Below, piece by piece: positions 1 through 11,283 of a stretch of 64,000 nt of DNA (positions within the stretch are counted from its first letter, which is position 1; every line of letters starts with the position of its first letter). The DNA is from Mycobacterium simiae. Its GTDB lineage: Bacteria; Actinomycetota; Actinomycetes; Mycobacteriales; Mycobacteriaceae. The position numbers and the translations under genes were made by a program. The stretch spans positions 5,208,001 through 5,272,000 of the forward strand of contig NZ_AP022568.1 in the NCBI RefSeq assembly GCF_010727605.1, written 5' to 3'. Below the pieces are notes generated by a model that saw only the letters and a program-made list of their open reading frames with translations, searched no databases and was not told the DNA's origin.

Positions 1-341
1 TTGAGGACAAAACCATCGCACCGCCCGGGCGACAAATCCATGATTAACGCCGGCCGACCCAGGCGGCTGCCGTCTGGGTCGGCCCAGCGCAGGACGGGAG
101 CGGGTACATCGGTGTGCCGTAAGGCCTCCAGCACGGCGCATTCGATCCGTCGGTCAGTGCTGAGGACGCTGCCAGCCGGATCTCGTCGGGCAATCAGCCG
201 GTGCAAGGTACCGTCCCAGATTGCGTCGAACAGCCAATTCTCCCGCGAGAATCCGACGGTAGTACGGTGTAGATTTTCCACCTTGACCGTCGTGGCAAGC
301 TCATCGCTCAACCAGTCGGTCAGCTGGTCACTGATGCTCAT
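1..341 (-). CDS. APH-family phosphotransferase, partial (C-terminus outside window)
   Basis: The first 113 codons read as the N-lobe of an aminoglycoside-phosphotransferase/choline-kinase-like protein: a GFSRENWLFD stretch, then DGTLHRLIARRDP (the beta strand carrying a basic residue), an RRIECAVLEAL helix, and PAPVLRWADPDGS before LGRPALIMD. Such proteins are common beside acyl-CoA dehydrogenases in mycobacteria, and their substrates are mostly unknown. The start ATG (341-339) overlaps the stop of the upstream amidohydrolase as ATGA, so the two are probably translationally coupled. The gene runs off the left edge. Family assignment is from motif reading; the catalytic HxDxxxxN and DxD lie outside the window. 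Confidence 0.72.
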   Translation of the reverse strand, partial: MSISDQLTDWLSDELATTVKVENLHRTTVGFSRENWLFDAIWDGTLHRLIARRDPAGSVLSTDRRIECAVLEALRHTDVPAPVLRWADPDGSRLGRPALIMDLSPGRCDGFVL

Positions 342-1498
342 AACGCGATCTTGTAGAGCTTCGCGGCGTTGTCGGACAGCACCTTTCGCAAGATGTCGTC
401 TGGAAGGGAGGCCATTGATTCGGTGACGTATTGCGCGGGTCCGGTCGCCGGCGTTTTGGGACCAGGGTGCTGGCAGGTCGGGTGGGGGAAGTCGGTCTCG
501 AACAACATGTTTTCCGGATACGCCAGCAGCGCAGGAATCAGCACAGCTTGCTCGTACCAAAAGCAGCCGAATATCTGACGTCGAAAGTACTCAGATGGCA
601 GCAAGTCATATTCCGGGTGCTCGTCGATCACTCCACCATTGCGCCACTGCCAATCGAAAGCTTCCAATGCGGCGGGAATCATGCCGACGCCACTTTCAAC
701 CGACACGAACTTCACGTCGGGGAAGCGGTGGCACACACCACCGTGGATGAGGTCTGAGATACAGCGCATATTGTCGGCCCACAGCAACGACGACATCCGG
801 GAGAAGTTGGCCCGGAAGCCCATCTCCACTCCGTTAAAGATTTGCTCGGCGATGCGTCCGCCGCCGATGTGAAAGTTGACAGGGACCTCGGCGTCGCGCG
901 CGATGCTCCAAATCGGGTCCCAGTGACGGTCCCACAACGCGGGTTGACCATGGACTCGCGGGTCGTTGCAGAAGTTCACCCCGCGGTGACCACTGTTCAG
1001 GGCTCGCTCGACCTCGGCTACCGAGGCGTCGATGTCCCAGAACGGAACCGACACGATCGGCAGCAGCCGGTCGGGGGCCACTGAGGCGAAATCGGTTTGA
1101 AAGTCGTTGAAAGCCTTTACGCAATCTAGGGCGAACTCAGGGTCGCCGCGCTCCAGCCAGGCCGCCGCTCCGAAGCCACCCAGGTTGGGGTACAGCACAT
1201 GCGCACGAATGTTCTGCTCATCCATGAAGGCCACCCGCGCCGTGGGATCCCAGGCGGCAGGATGCATGTCGGCATACGTCGCCGGGCCGTCGGGCAGCGT
1301 GCCGTCATATCCGGCCATTGCGGTATTGCCCGGCCGAGCGAACGGTTCCCCGTTGATGACCCACATGTCCCACCCATCGATGCGCTCGATGTGGGGGATC
1401 TGCTCTCCGTACTTGGACGGCATCCGGGCAGTCCAGACATCGGGCGGTTCGGTGATATGCGTGTCGACATCGATGACGGCATAGCTCTCAAGCACCAT
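338..1498 (-). CDS. Amidohydrolase_2 family metal-dependent hydrolase/decarboxylase
   Basis: A 386-residue TIM-barrel amidohydrolase of the ACMSD-like (amidohydrolase 2) group. The family signature at the N-terminus (DVDTHITEP), a mid-protein FHIGGG metal-ligand histidine, a late SVESG strand and the terminal FETDFPHP with the conserved Asp are all visible. Length is normal for mycobacterial members, which act as hydrolases or non-oxidative decarboxylases on aromatic or CoA-linked substrates. Start: ATG 1498 preceded by AGGAGA on the minus strand. It follows tetR by 51 nt and overlaps the APH-like gene, so a tetR-amidohydrolase-kinase operon is likely. The substrate cannot be read from sequence. 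Confidence 0.85.
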   Translation of the reverse strand: MVLESYAVIDVDTHITEPPDVWTARMPSKYGEQIPHIERIDGWDMWVINGEPFARPGNTAMAGYDGTLPDGPATYADMHPAAWDPTARVAFMDEQNIRAHVLYPNLGGFGAAAWLERGDPEFALDCVKAFNDFQTDFASVAPDRLLPIVSVPFWDIDASVAEVERALNSGHRGVNFCNDPRVHGQPALWDRHWDPIWSIARDAEVPVNFHIGGGRIAEQIFNGVEMGFRANFSRMSSLLWADNMRCISDLIHGGVCHRFPDVKFVSVESGVGMIPAALEAFDWQWRNGGVIDEHPEYDLLPSEYFRRQIFGCFWYEQAVLIPALLAYPENMLFETDFPHPTCQHPGPKTPATGPAQYVTESMASLPDDILRKVLSDNAAKLYKIAL

Positions 1499-1530
1499 TG
1501 TTGTCTCCTACGGGATCGGCGCGGTACCCG

Positions 1531-1552
1531 TAGTAAACAACATGGATTACTA
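1531..1552. promoter_or_regulatory. Inverted repeat, candidate TetR operator
   Basis: TAGTAA-N10-TTACTA lies in the 51-nt gap between tetR and the amidohydrolase. Its right arm touches the tetR stop codon. A symmetric element here would fit local autoregulation or control of the downstream genes. Only symmetry and position support it. Confidence 0.4.
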
Positions 1553-2152
1553 AACCGCAAGGGAGACGGCTCCGAGGAACATATCAACCAGGTTGCGGCG
1601 GAATGTGGCGTCGTCTACGAGATGGTCGCGATGCTTCGGGGAGGCACGCAACGCTGCGGCGTGGAGAAAGCTGTTGGTGGCCACAGCAACTCGTTCGTTC
1701 AGAATGTTGCTCGGGAGCTGCGGCAAGTGGGTCTGCAGGAGCTGGTAAGCGTCGGCCTGCAGAGTGTCACCGATCAGGCCCACGATCTCGTCAAACGTCA
1801 TTGATAGATCGTTGAAGAGCTGGCTGAAAAATCGGACGGCGCTGCGCTGGTGCGCCGACCCGGTTGCCATTTCGGCAAAGGGCAAGACGAACACCGCTGC
1901 GATTGACCATGCGTCGTCAGCGCACACCAGAAGCTCCTTACGCCGCATGACAAGGGCCGGAAGCTCGCGCTCTAGCAGCGCGTGCAGCAGTCCATCCTTA
2001 TCGCCGAAATGGTGCTGCACCGCGGCTGTGTTGTTCTGGCCGGCCGCGATTCTAATTTCGCGCAGGCTGGTCGCGGCGATACCGCGCTCAGCGAACAGCT
2101 CGAGGGCGGCGTCTAATAGCTTCTGCCGAGCGGGTTCAGGACTGCGTGGCAC
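1550..2152 (-). CDS. TetR/AcrR family regulator
   Basis: 200 residues. The N-terminal HTH is clear: RQKLLDAALELFAERG, then TSLREI, then VQHHFGDKDGLLHAL, the typical recognition-helix/Tyr-His-Phe region (here QHHF). The C-terminal ligand domain is divergent, as usual. It is first in a minus-strand operon with an amidohydrolase and an APH-like kinase, so it probably represses these catabolic genes in response to their substrate. The inverted repeat at 1531-1552 is a candidate site. Start at ATG 2152. Confidence 0.88.
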   Translation of the reverse strand: MPRSPEPARQKLLDAALELFAERGIAATSLREIRIAAGQNNTAAVQHHFGDKDGLLHALLERELPALVMRRKELLVCADDAWSIAAVFVLPFAEMATGSAHQRSAVRFFSQLFNDLSMTFDEIVGLIGDTLQADAYQLLQTHLPQLPSNILNERVAVATNSFLHAAALRASPKHRDHLVDDATFRRNLVDMFLGAVSLAV

Positions 2153-4424
<2,272 letters not shown>

Positions 4425-4546
4425 CTTGAGCATCCACGACAGCCTCGCCTGCGTCACGGCCGGCGGTAACGCAAAACGCCGTTCGTCGTGCTATCAACAA
4501 TATTTACGCCCGTGATTGCGGGTCGGATGTGGTGAGAGGGGCCGCT

Positions 4547-5296
4547 ATGCCAGTTGTAGGCACGACCTGGCTGCGGGCGCTGCGAGGGGTGCCCGGCGCG
4601 CGAGTGGTAATGGTGTGTTTTCCCGCCGCAGGGGGATCAGTGGGTGCGTATCGGCCGCTGGCCCAACAGCTCTCGCCCGGGATCGCGGTGTACGCGGTGC
4701 AGTATCCCGGACGGCAAGATCGTCTCGATGATCGGCCCGTCACGGATCTGATCGAACTGGCCGACCACGTCACCGCTGACGTCCTGAGTTGGGGTGAGGC
4801 GCCGACTCTAGTCCTGTTCGGGCACAGCATGGGGGCGACCGTCGCGTTCGAGGTCGCCCGGCGACTGCGGCGCAAGGACCGCGAACCGATCCGGCTGTTC
4901 GTGTCCGGGCGGGTCAGCCCGGACACGGCGCACTCGGCTCGTTTGCATGCGGGGCCGGATTCCGATCTTCTCGCAGATCTAGAACGGCTGGTCAACGATC
5001 CGTCCTCGGTGGCGGTGCTGCGCGCTGAGCCGGAGCTGGCGGGGCTCATTCTGCCCTCGCTGCGCGCGGATTATCGCGCGGTTGAGACCTACGTCTTTGA
5101 GCCGGGAGAGCGCCTGAGCTGTCCCATATCGGTGCTGCTCGGCGACGCAGATCCGACGGTCACGGTCGAGCAGGCCCAGGGATGGGGGGCACACACCGAC
5201 GGTGAAGTCGAGGTGACCACCTTTTCCGGCCGCCATTTCTATCTCGACGAGCGTCTCGCGGAGGTTGCCGCCCACCTCGTGGCACGCGTGGGCTGA
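4547..5296 (+). CDS. Type II thioesterase (alpha/beta hydrolase)
   Basis: About 249 residues with the thioesterase fold used to edit or release acyl chains from carrier proteins. FPAAGG forms the oxyanion-loop region, YPGRQDR is family-typical, GHSMG holds the nucleophilic Ser, LGDADPTV the Asp, and FSGRHFYL the catalytic His. ATG 4547 is preferred over GTG 4529 because GAGAGGGG sits just upstream of it. Such proteins normally accompany PKS/NRPS clusters, but none is visible here; the only partner is the altered DAHP-synthase homologue upstream. A hairpin terminator overlaps the stop codon. Confidence 0.85.
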   Translation: MPVVGTTWLRALRGVPGARVVMVCFPAAGGSVGAYRPLAQQLSPGIAVYAVQYPGRQDRLDDRPVTDLIELADHVTADVLSWGEAPTLVLFGHSMGATVAFEVARRLRRKDREPIRLFVSGRVSPDTAHSARLHAGPDSDLLADLERLVNDPSSVAVLRAEPELAGLILPSLRADYRAVETYVFEPGERLSCPISVLLGDADPTVTVEQAQGWGAHTDGEVEVTTFSGRHFYLDERLAEVAAHLVARVG

Positions 5297-5309
5297 CCAC
5301 GCGGGTTTT
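5285..5309 (+). terminator. Intrinsic-terminator-like hairpin
   Basis: A perfect 7-bp stem CGCGTGG / CCACGCG with a GCTGA loop (5285-5303), followed by GGTTTTA. The loop includes the thioesterase stop codon. It would end the DAHPS-homologue/thioesterase transcript. Confidence 0.5.
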
Positions 5310-5819
5310 ACCCGGGCAATGCCTTGGAACGGCATCGCAGCACCTTGCTCCGATCTCGACACCCGGCGCCCGGGTACGGCGGTGGGGGTTACCTAGGCTG
5401 GCGGCGTATCTCTGAGGGAATCATTTGGGGCCACGTGCAGATCGACGGGGGCACTGCGCATTCCGGCTGAGCTGAAGGCAAGCGCGGTCGCTGAGACCGC
5501 ACGTACCGGGTGGCTCATTGCGCCTTCAGCACTGACGACGCGTTTACCCGTGCCGACGAAATCCGTGCCGAGCGTGGACGTGCCACCCGGGCGCTGCAGC
5601 GCTCGCTGGTTCCTGGCTATCCACGCGCGGGCCGATCGACGATCCGCACGCCCCAAAGACCACCCTGGACGCCGCCACGGTCGCGCAGTGGGCAACAATC
5701 TTCACGAATCTTGTTTACATGGAAGCTAACCCGAATGCCGCGGGACCGGCGTGTGAGGCTCTTCGGGCTCGGCGGCCCTTCTCAGCGGCTTCTCAGCGGC
5801 CCGTTTATACCCTGGCACT
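5310..5819. other. Gap with a possible coding relic
   Basis: About 510 bp upstream of the ECF transporter. An open plus-strand frame from about 5560 to a stop near 5860 reads smoothly (...TTLDAATVAQWATIFTN...), with coding-like composition, but I recognise no family and it has no clear start. It may be the tail of a lost gene. No riboswitch of a known class was recognised despite the vitamin-transporter-like neighbour. Confidence 0.25.
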
Positions 5820-8735
5820 ATGGGAATATGCGTCGATGCTGACCAACGGCATGGGCTAACGGCAGGTGTGGGTGGCCCGGCTCGATCGCTGCGACCCGGC
5901 GAGCTGGCTCAGGCGTCGGTGATGGGTGCGCTTACCGCCGCGACCGCGATCATCGCGGTCGTTCTTCCGCACGCGGGGGCGCTGGGGCTGCTGGGCGCGG
6001 TGCCGATGGGGCTGTTGGCATACCGCTACCGAATCCGGGTTCTGGTCGCGGCGACGGTCGCTGCTGCGGTGATCGGCTTCCTGGTGGTCGGTGTGAGCGG
6101 TGTGGGGGCGGTCGCGCTGTGCGCACATGTCGGCGGGCTGGGCGGATTCGTGAAACGCCGCCACCGCGGCATGCCGACCGTGATCGCGGTGTCCTTCGCC
6201 GCCGGCGTCGTCATCGGCGCAGCGGCAGTAATCGCGTTGACGGTTCTGGCGCGGTTGCGGGAGCTGATGTTTCAGGCAATGAGCGCCGCGCTGGATGGCG
6301 GCGTGACGGTCCTGAACCGGGTGCCGCACCTGCGCGCGGCCGCGCAGGGTTTCCAGACATTGTTCATCGAGGCACTGGCTTACTGGCAGTGGCTGGTCCT
6401 TGGATACTCCGTCGTCGCGACGATGGGGGCTTCGCTGATCGGTTGGTGGGCGCTTTGCTGGGTGCTGGAGCGCCTCGGCGGTATAGGCGATGGAGACAAA
6501 CTCGACGCGACCGCGGACGTCGGGCCGATTCAGCCCGTCCCGATGCGGCTGGACGAGGTGTGCCTGCGCTATCCAGACGCCGACCATGACGCGCTGCGTC
6601 CTGTCAGCCTTGACGTGCGGCCGGCCGAATATGTTGCGGTCACCGGCGCCAACGGCGCGGGAAAAACCACTCTGATGCTGATCCTGGCCGGCCGGGAACC
6701 GACGTCGGGCAGCGTCGAACGCCCCGGCGCGGTGGGCCTTGGACAACTCGGTGGCACCGCCGTCGTCATGCAACACCCGGAAAGTCAGGTGCTGGGAATG
6801 CGAGTCGCCGACGACGTGGTCTGGGGACTCCCACCGGGCAAGACGACCGACATCGACCGGCTGCTCGGTGAAGTCGGGCTATACGGGTTCGCCGAACGCG
6901 ACACCGGCAGCCTGTCCGGCGGCGAACTGCAGCGCCTGGCCGTGGCTGCGGCACTGGCGCGGGAACCGGCGCTGCTGATCGCCGACGAAGTCACCAGCAT
7001 GGTCGACCAGCAGGGCCGCGACGCACTACTGGCCGTGCTCTCCAGTCTGACCGCCCGCTACCAAACCGCCGTAGTACACATCACCCACTACCACAACGAG
7101 GCTCAGCACGCGGACCGCACAATCCATCTCAGCGATTCGCTGGACAACACCGTGATGGTCGAGACCCCTTCTGCGCCGGCGCCGACGGCTGCGATGGTCG
7201 ACCGATCCGGCGCCCCGGTACTTGAGCTCGCCGGTGTTGGTCACGAATATGCCAGCGGCACCCCCTGGGCGCAGATCGCGCTTCGCGATATCAGTTTTGC
7301 GGTGCACGAGGGCGACGGGCTTTTGATCCACGGCGGTAACGGCTCCGGTAAGTCGACACTGGCGTGGATCATGGCTGGATTGACGACGCCGACCGCCGGC
7401 ACCTGTCTGCTCGATGGGCGGCCGGCCTGCGAGCGGGTCGGTGCGGTGGCGCTGCAATTTCAGGCGGCGCGACTACAGTTGATGCGCGCACGTGTCGATT
7501 TGGAAGTGGCCTCGGCGGGCGGCTTTTCGCCCGACGACCATACCCGGGTGGCCGCAGCGCTGGCCGCCGTCGGCCTGGACCCCGCGCTCGCGAACCGGCG
7601 TATCGACCAGCTCAGCGGCGGCCAGATGCGCCGCGTGGTTCTGGCCGGATTGTTGGCGCGCTCACCGCGCGTATTGATCCTCGATGAGCCACTCGCGGGA
7701 CTGGACGCGGCTAGCGCCCGGGGTCTGGTGCGGCTACTCGCTGACCGGCGACGTGAAACCGGTCTGACCGTAGTTGTGATTTCGCATGATTTCGCTGGGC
7801 TTGAGGAGCTGTGCCCGCGCACCCTGCACCTGTGCGCCGGCCGATTGGACCCCGCGTTCGCACCTGGCCTGGAAAGGGTCGACGGCACCGGGTTGTTGGC
7901 GATCGCCGCGGTGCCGACGCCGGCCCACCGCCCATCTCGCCCCGTTGTGCTACTGCGGCCGGTACCCGGGCATTCGGCCATTCACCAGCTGTGGGCGGGC
8001 ACCAAACTACTTGTCGCTTTTAGTATGTCGATGTTGTTGACCCTGAGCCCGGGATGGCTGTCGATCGGGCTGGCGGCCGTGCTTGTGCTGGTGGGAACGC
8101 GGGTCGCGCGTATTCCCCGGGGTGTGCTGCCCTCACCGCCGCGCGGGTTGTGGATCGTGCTGGTTATCGTCGGTGCCACTGCGGCTTTGGCCGGTGGCGG
8201 TCCGCAGATCCAGGCGGGCGTGGTCACGCTCCACCTCGGCGGCCTGTTGGAATTCCTGCGCTTCACCGCGCTATCGATCGTGCTGCTGGGGATGGGGGCG
8301 CTGGTGTCGTGGACAACCAACGTCGCCGACATCGCGCCGGCGGTAGCCTTTTTGGGCCGCCCGCTGCGCGCACTGCGGATCCCGATCGACGACTGGTCGG
8401 TCGCGCTGGCGCTCGCACTGCGGACGTTCCCGATGCTGATCGACGAATTCCGGGTCCTCCACGCCGCCAGGAGGTTGCGACCCAAAGATGTAGGGCCGAA
8501 GCGCGGGGCTGGTGTCCGGCGATTGGCGTCGGAGGTGATCGACTTGGTCGTTGCGATCATCACCGTGGCGCTGAGGCGAGCCGACGAGATGGGCGTTGCG
8601 ATCACCGTGCGCGGCGGCACCGGCCAGATCTCGGCTGTTGTGTCGCGGCCGCAACGGGCTGACTGGGTGGCGCTGGTGCTCGTGTCGGCAGTGTGCGCCG
8701 CGGTCTTGATAACCGCGCCGCTGTTGGGCGTCTGA
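5820..8735 (+). CDS. Single-chain ECF transporter (S-A-A'-T fusion)
   Basis: 971 residues joining all parts of an energy-coupling-factor importer. Residues about 25-225 are a hydrophobic S-like domain. Residues about 240-440 are ATPase 1 (Walker [10 protein letters not shown], signature LSGGELQRL, Walker B LLIADE). Residues about 465-680 are ATPase 2 ([25 protein letters not shown]). Residues about 720-971 are a CbiQ/EcfT-like membrane domain with AARRLR and TVRGG as likely coupling motifs. In M. tuberculosis I recall the same modules split over two neighbouring genes (Rv2326c/Rv2325c). Substrate unknown; probably a vitamin or metal. Start ATG 5820 has a weak ribosome site; ATG 5922 is an alternative. 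Confidence 0.85.
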   Translation: MGICVDADQRHGLTAGVGGPARSLRPGELAQASVMGALTAATAIIAVVLPHAGALGLLGAVPMGLLAYRYRIRVLVAATVAAAVIGFLVVGVSGVGAVALCAHVGGLGGFVKRRHRGMPTVIAVSFAAGVVIGAAAVIALTVLARLRELMFQAMSAALDGGVTVLNRVPHLRAAAQGFQTLFIEALAYWQWLVLGYSVVATMGASLIGWWALCWVLERLGGIGDGDKLDATADVGPIQPVPMRLDEVCLRYPDADHDALRPVSLDVRPAEYVAVTGANGAGKTTLMLILAGREPTSGSVERPGAVGLGQLGGTAVVMQHPESQVLGMRVADDVVWGLPPGKTTDIDRLLGEVGLYGFAERDTGSLSGGELQRLAVAAALAREPALLIADEVTSMVDQQGRDALLAVLSSLTARYQTAVVHITHYHNEAQHADRTIHLSDSLDNTVMVETPSAPAPTAAMVDRSGAPVLELAGVGHEYASGTPWAQIALRDISFAVHEGDGLLIHGGNGSGKSTLAWIMAGLTTPTAGTCLLDGRPACERVGAVALQFQAARLQLMRARVDLEVASAGGFSPDDHTRVAAALAAVGLDPALANRRIDQLSGGQMRRVVLAGLLARSPRVLILDEPLAGLDAASARGLVRLLADRRRETGLTVVVISHDFAGLEELCPRTLHLCAGRLDPAFAPGLERVDGTGLLAIAAVPTPAHRPSRPVVLLRPVPGHSAIHQLWAGTKLLVAFSMSMLLTLSPGWLSIGLAAVLVLVGTRVARIPRGVLPSPPRGLWIVLVIVGATAALAGGGPQIQAGVVTLHLGGLLEFLRFTALSIVLLGMGALVSWTTNVADIAPAVAFLGRPLRALRIPIDDWSVALALALRTFPMLIDEFRVLHAARRLRPKDVGPKRGAGVRRLASEVIDLVVAIITVALRRADEMGVAITVRGGTGQISAVVSRPQRADWVALVLVSAVCAAVLITAPLLGV

Positions 8736-9139
8736 TCGGCGTCCTTAAAACCTTGCCGGAACGGGCATTGCCGCTGCGCAGGGTGGTGTCTTGTCTTGCC
8801 TGGCGGTAGTAGCCGCGGGCGACTTAGGATCCTTCCTGCAACGGTGGTTCCTGCTTGTTGCCCCGAAGTTTGCGACTGAGTGCGCTGGCCTATGCAACCC
8901 GAATGGCGTGCGACAGTCGGCGTAGCCGCTGTGCACGCACACGCCCGCCGTTGCTCCTGGGATGAAGAGGTTCAACAAATAACTTGATCCGCTCCAATAG
9001 GCAACGCCAGGCTGATAAAGGCGATTCGTCACCGGGAATCATCGCGCGGCCAGGCCAGCCCAACTTGTACCGTCTAGTACATTAAGGACGTTTGGGAAAG
9101 CGTGGGTGGACGTTTCGCGGCGGAAAGTGACAGGAACGA
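8736..9139. other. Intergenic with operator near its end
   Basis: About 400 bp with no gene seen. It ends in the TGTAC-N6-GTACA element at 9066-9081, described separately. Confidence 0.5.
9066..9081. promoter_or_regulatory. Operator copy 1, TGTAC-N6-GTACA
   Basis: TGTACCGTCTAGTACA, a 5-bp perfect dyad with a 6-nt centre, lies about 60 bp before the methyltransferase frame. It differs at one base from the element before the SDR gene at 11255, so one regulator probably binds both. Confidence 0.6.
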
Positions 9140-9988
9140 ATGGAATCTAACACACGTGCCTTGGCGCGAGAAGGTGCGTGCATCGCGGATACCGTTGCGG
9201 CGACCACAATCATGCTGCGACGCGACAATAAGCCGTTTTGCCCGCACGCAACTGAATCGGCACCGCGCGGTTGCGCATCGCTTGGCATCGCGACCGACCA
9301 GGGCGCAGACGACTCTGTTGGGGCGACATCTGTGGACGTGATTTACTGCGCGGGCGCTGCCGGAACGCCATGTTGGGCACGTAATCATCGGGGGGACGTG
9401 CGGGAACTGCCCATGAGGCGTTGGTTCGGCTCGTCGGGCGCGAGCGCGGCTGATCGGCTCGCCGACAATGTCGTGGTTGCTGAATGCTCCGGTCGGCCGA
9501 CGCTTGATCTAGGCTGCGGCCCAGGTCGATTCACGGGGTGGTTGCAGCGCGACGGCGCTGCGGCATTGGGAGTCGATGCGTCGGCGGTTGCTGTGGCGTT
9601 CACGCGTCGACGAGGCGGCACGGCAATGCGCCGCGACCTATTTGGACCGTTACCGGCCGAAGGCTGCTGGGACAATGTTTTGCTCGCCGACGGCAACATC
9701 GGTATCGGTGGCGACCCCGTCCGGACATTGAACCGGGCCGCCGATCTGCTGGCCCCCGGGGGCGCGATCATCGTCGAGCTCGAAAATCCGGAGGTCGCGG
9801 TGTCCTATGAAATGCTGCGGTGGGAAACTGAGTACGCCGCGGGGCACTGGTTTCCGTGGGCACGGGTTGGCGCGCCGGTACTCGGGGCGTTGGCCGACGC
9901 AGCGGGATTGCGCGTCAACAAGATTGTCGACATGGACCCGAGAGTGGTCGCCGTGCTTGGAGCTGGGAGCCACCCCAGTAAAGCTTAG
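9140..9988 (+). CDS. Class I SAM-dependent methyltransferase
   Basis: The frame gives 282 residues, of which about the last 190 form a Rossmann methyltransferase. Motif I is LDLGCGPGRF, followed by GVDASAVAVAFTRRRGG, then DNVLLADGNIGIGGDP (motif IV region) and LLAPGGAIIVELE (motif VI). The first about 90 residues have no family similarity, so translation may really start at ATG 9413 (MRRWFGSSG...), giving a normal length. Related genes often sit beside glycosyltransferase/molybdopterin-oxidoreductase genes in actinobacteria, absent here. The substrate is unknown. The operator at 9066 suggests co-regulation with the 10.2-13.1 kb genes. Confidence 0.8.
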   Translation: MESNTRALAREGACIADTVAATTIMLRRDNKPFCPHATESAPRGCASLGIATDQGADDSVGATSVDVIYCAGAAGTPCWARNHRGDVRELPMRRWFGSSGASAADRLADNVVVAECSGRPTLDLGCGPGRFTGWLQRDGAAALGVDASAVAVAFTRRRGGTAMRRDLFGPLPAEGCWDNVLLADGNIGIGGDPVRTLNRAADLLAPGGAIIVELENPEVAVSYEMLRWETEYAAGHWFPWARVGAPVLGALADAAGLRVNKIVDMDPRVVAVLGAGSHPSKA

Positions 9989-10193
9989 GGCCCGTGAATG
10001 GCCCGTCCGGATGGGTGGCCTCAGCGAAGCGGCGGACGAAGTGCATGCAGCGCACCAAGGGACATTGTCGGTGACGTCGAAATCCGTCGGTGGCTCTGCC
10101 CCCCGGTTGGGGTCAACGGCGGGAATTCAACCGAGAGCGGCCTTCTCCGAGGCTGGTGTTGCGGCTTAGTCGCTTGGCTGTGACTCGCTGGCG

Positions 10194-11120
10194 TTAAGAG
10201 GTGGCGCTGATGAAGGCTGTCACGAGGTGAGCCAGTTCATCGCCCTTGTCCTCTTGTAGGAAATGGCCGGCGCTCTCGATGGTGACGGGTGGATGATTGC
10301 GTGCCCCGGGGACGTGTGAGGCAAGCGCCGCGTCACCTCCGCGGGTGACGGGGTCGGAATCCGAGAATGCGCATAGGAAGGGCTTGTCGTAGCTGCCCAG
10401 CGCCGCCCAGGCGGCCCGATTGGCCGGGGCGGCGGGATCGGATGGGCTGGTGGGTACCAAAGTAGGGAATTGACGGGCGCCCGCCTTGAAAGAGTCGTCG
10501 GGGAAAGGGGCGTCGTACCCTGCGATCACCTCTGGCGGGAGGGCGGACACGGTTGCGCCATCGATGATTTGCCCAACTTTGAGGACCCGCGTCTGCTGGC
10601 TGTATTTCTGCCAGGCGAGGAATGCTTCGCTGGGTTTTTCGTCGCCGGTTGGTAGGAATGTGTTTGAGGCGACGACTCGGGCGAACAATTCGGGGGTTTC
10701 TGCCACGAGACGCAATCCGATCAGCCCGCCCCAGTCTTGGCAGAACAGTGTGATGTCGCGCAACCCGATCGTTTCGATGGCCGCGCGAGTCCAGTCGACA
10801 TGGGCCTGATAGCTGTAATCGCTTCGGTCGGCTGGTTTGTCGCTGCGGCCGAAACCGACCAGGTCGATCGCAACCGCGCGCAGCCTAGCGTCTGCAAGGA
10901 CGGGAATCATGTGACGATATAGATACGACCAGGATGGCTCGCCGTGAAGTAGTAGCACCACGGGAGCGTCTGCTGGCCCCTCGTCGACGTAGTGCACCCG
11001 CAACATGGTCGAGTCGGCGGCGCTCACCTCGACGTAGTGAGGTTGAAACGAATAGCCCGGTAGGTTCTCGAAACGGTAATCAGGAGTGCGCAATACGTGC
11101 AAAGTATCTCCATCCATCAT
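10194..11120 (-). CDS. Haloalkane dehalogenase (HLD-I type)
   Basis: About 308 residues of a haloalkane dehalogenase, an alpha/beta hydrolase that hydrolyses C-halogen bonds through an aspartyl ester. Visible are LLLHGEPSWSYLYRHMIP (oxyanion/Glu-Trp region), FCQDWGG with the nucleophilic Asp and halide-binding Trp, FSDSDPVT (acid), and SAGHFLQED with the catalytic His. It resembles the DmbB/Rv2296 subgroup. The start is ATG 11120 or 11117 after GGAGAG; the frame extends to GTG 11132. It diverges from the SDR gene across a region holding two TGTAC-N6-GTACA operators. Confidence 0.88.
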   Translation of the reverse strand: MMDGDTLHVLRTPDYRFENLPGYSFQPHYVEVSAADSTMLRVHYVDEGPADAPVVLLLHGEPSWSYLYRHMIPVLADARLRAVAIDLVGFGRSDKPADRSDYSYQAHVDWTRAAIETIGLRDITLFCQDWGGLIGLRLVAETPELFARVVASNTFLPTGDEKPSEAFLAWQKYSQQTRVLKVGQIIDGATVSALPPEVIAGYDAPFPDDSFKAGARQFPTLVPTSPSDPAAPANRAAWAALGSYDKPFLCAFSDSDPVTRGGDAALASHVPGARNHPPVTIESAGHFLQEDKGDELAHLVTAFISATS

Positions 11121-11186
11121 CTCTCCGGCCACAACAGATGCGCCGTCGGAGTGGGTCGTATCGAGCCAACAATTGCCCGCCGGTTC

Positions 11187-11202
11187 TGTACTGTCAAGTA
11201 CA
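11187..11202. promoter_or_regulatory. Operator copy 2, TGTAC-N6-GTACA
   Basis: TGTACTGTCAAGTACA, about 70 bp upstream of the dehalogenase start, has the same half-sites and spacing as copies 1 and 3. Confidence 0.6.
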
Positions 11203-11254
11203 CAGTGAGCCGACCATCAGATAGATCGGATTTCGGCCGTCTCCCGCCGTTCTG

Positions 11255-11270
11255 TGTACCATCTAGTACA
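11255..11270. promoter_or_regulatory. Operator copy 3, TGTAC-N6-GTACA
   Basis: TGTACCATCTAGTACA ends 13 bp before the SDR ATG at 11284. A protein bound here would block initiation, and the true SDR start could lie slightly downstream. Confidence 0.62.
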
Positions 11271-11283
11271 GTAACTCGGTCAG

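Noticed and set aside
5540..5620. ALQRSLVPGYP, like the linker of RsbU-type phosphatases
   Set aside because: Only about ten residues match and the rest of the frame is unrelated; considered chance.
5297..5819. Possible vitamin riboswitch upstream of the ECF transporter
   Set aside because: No TPP, cobalamin, FMN or other conserved core was recognised by eye; a covariance search (Infernal/Rfam) would be decisive.
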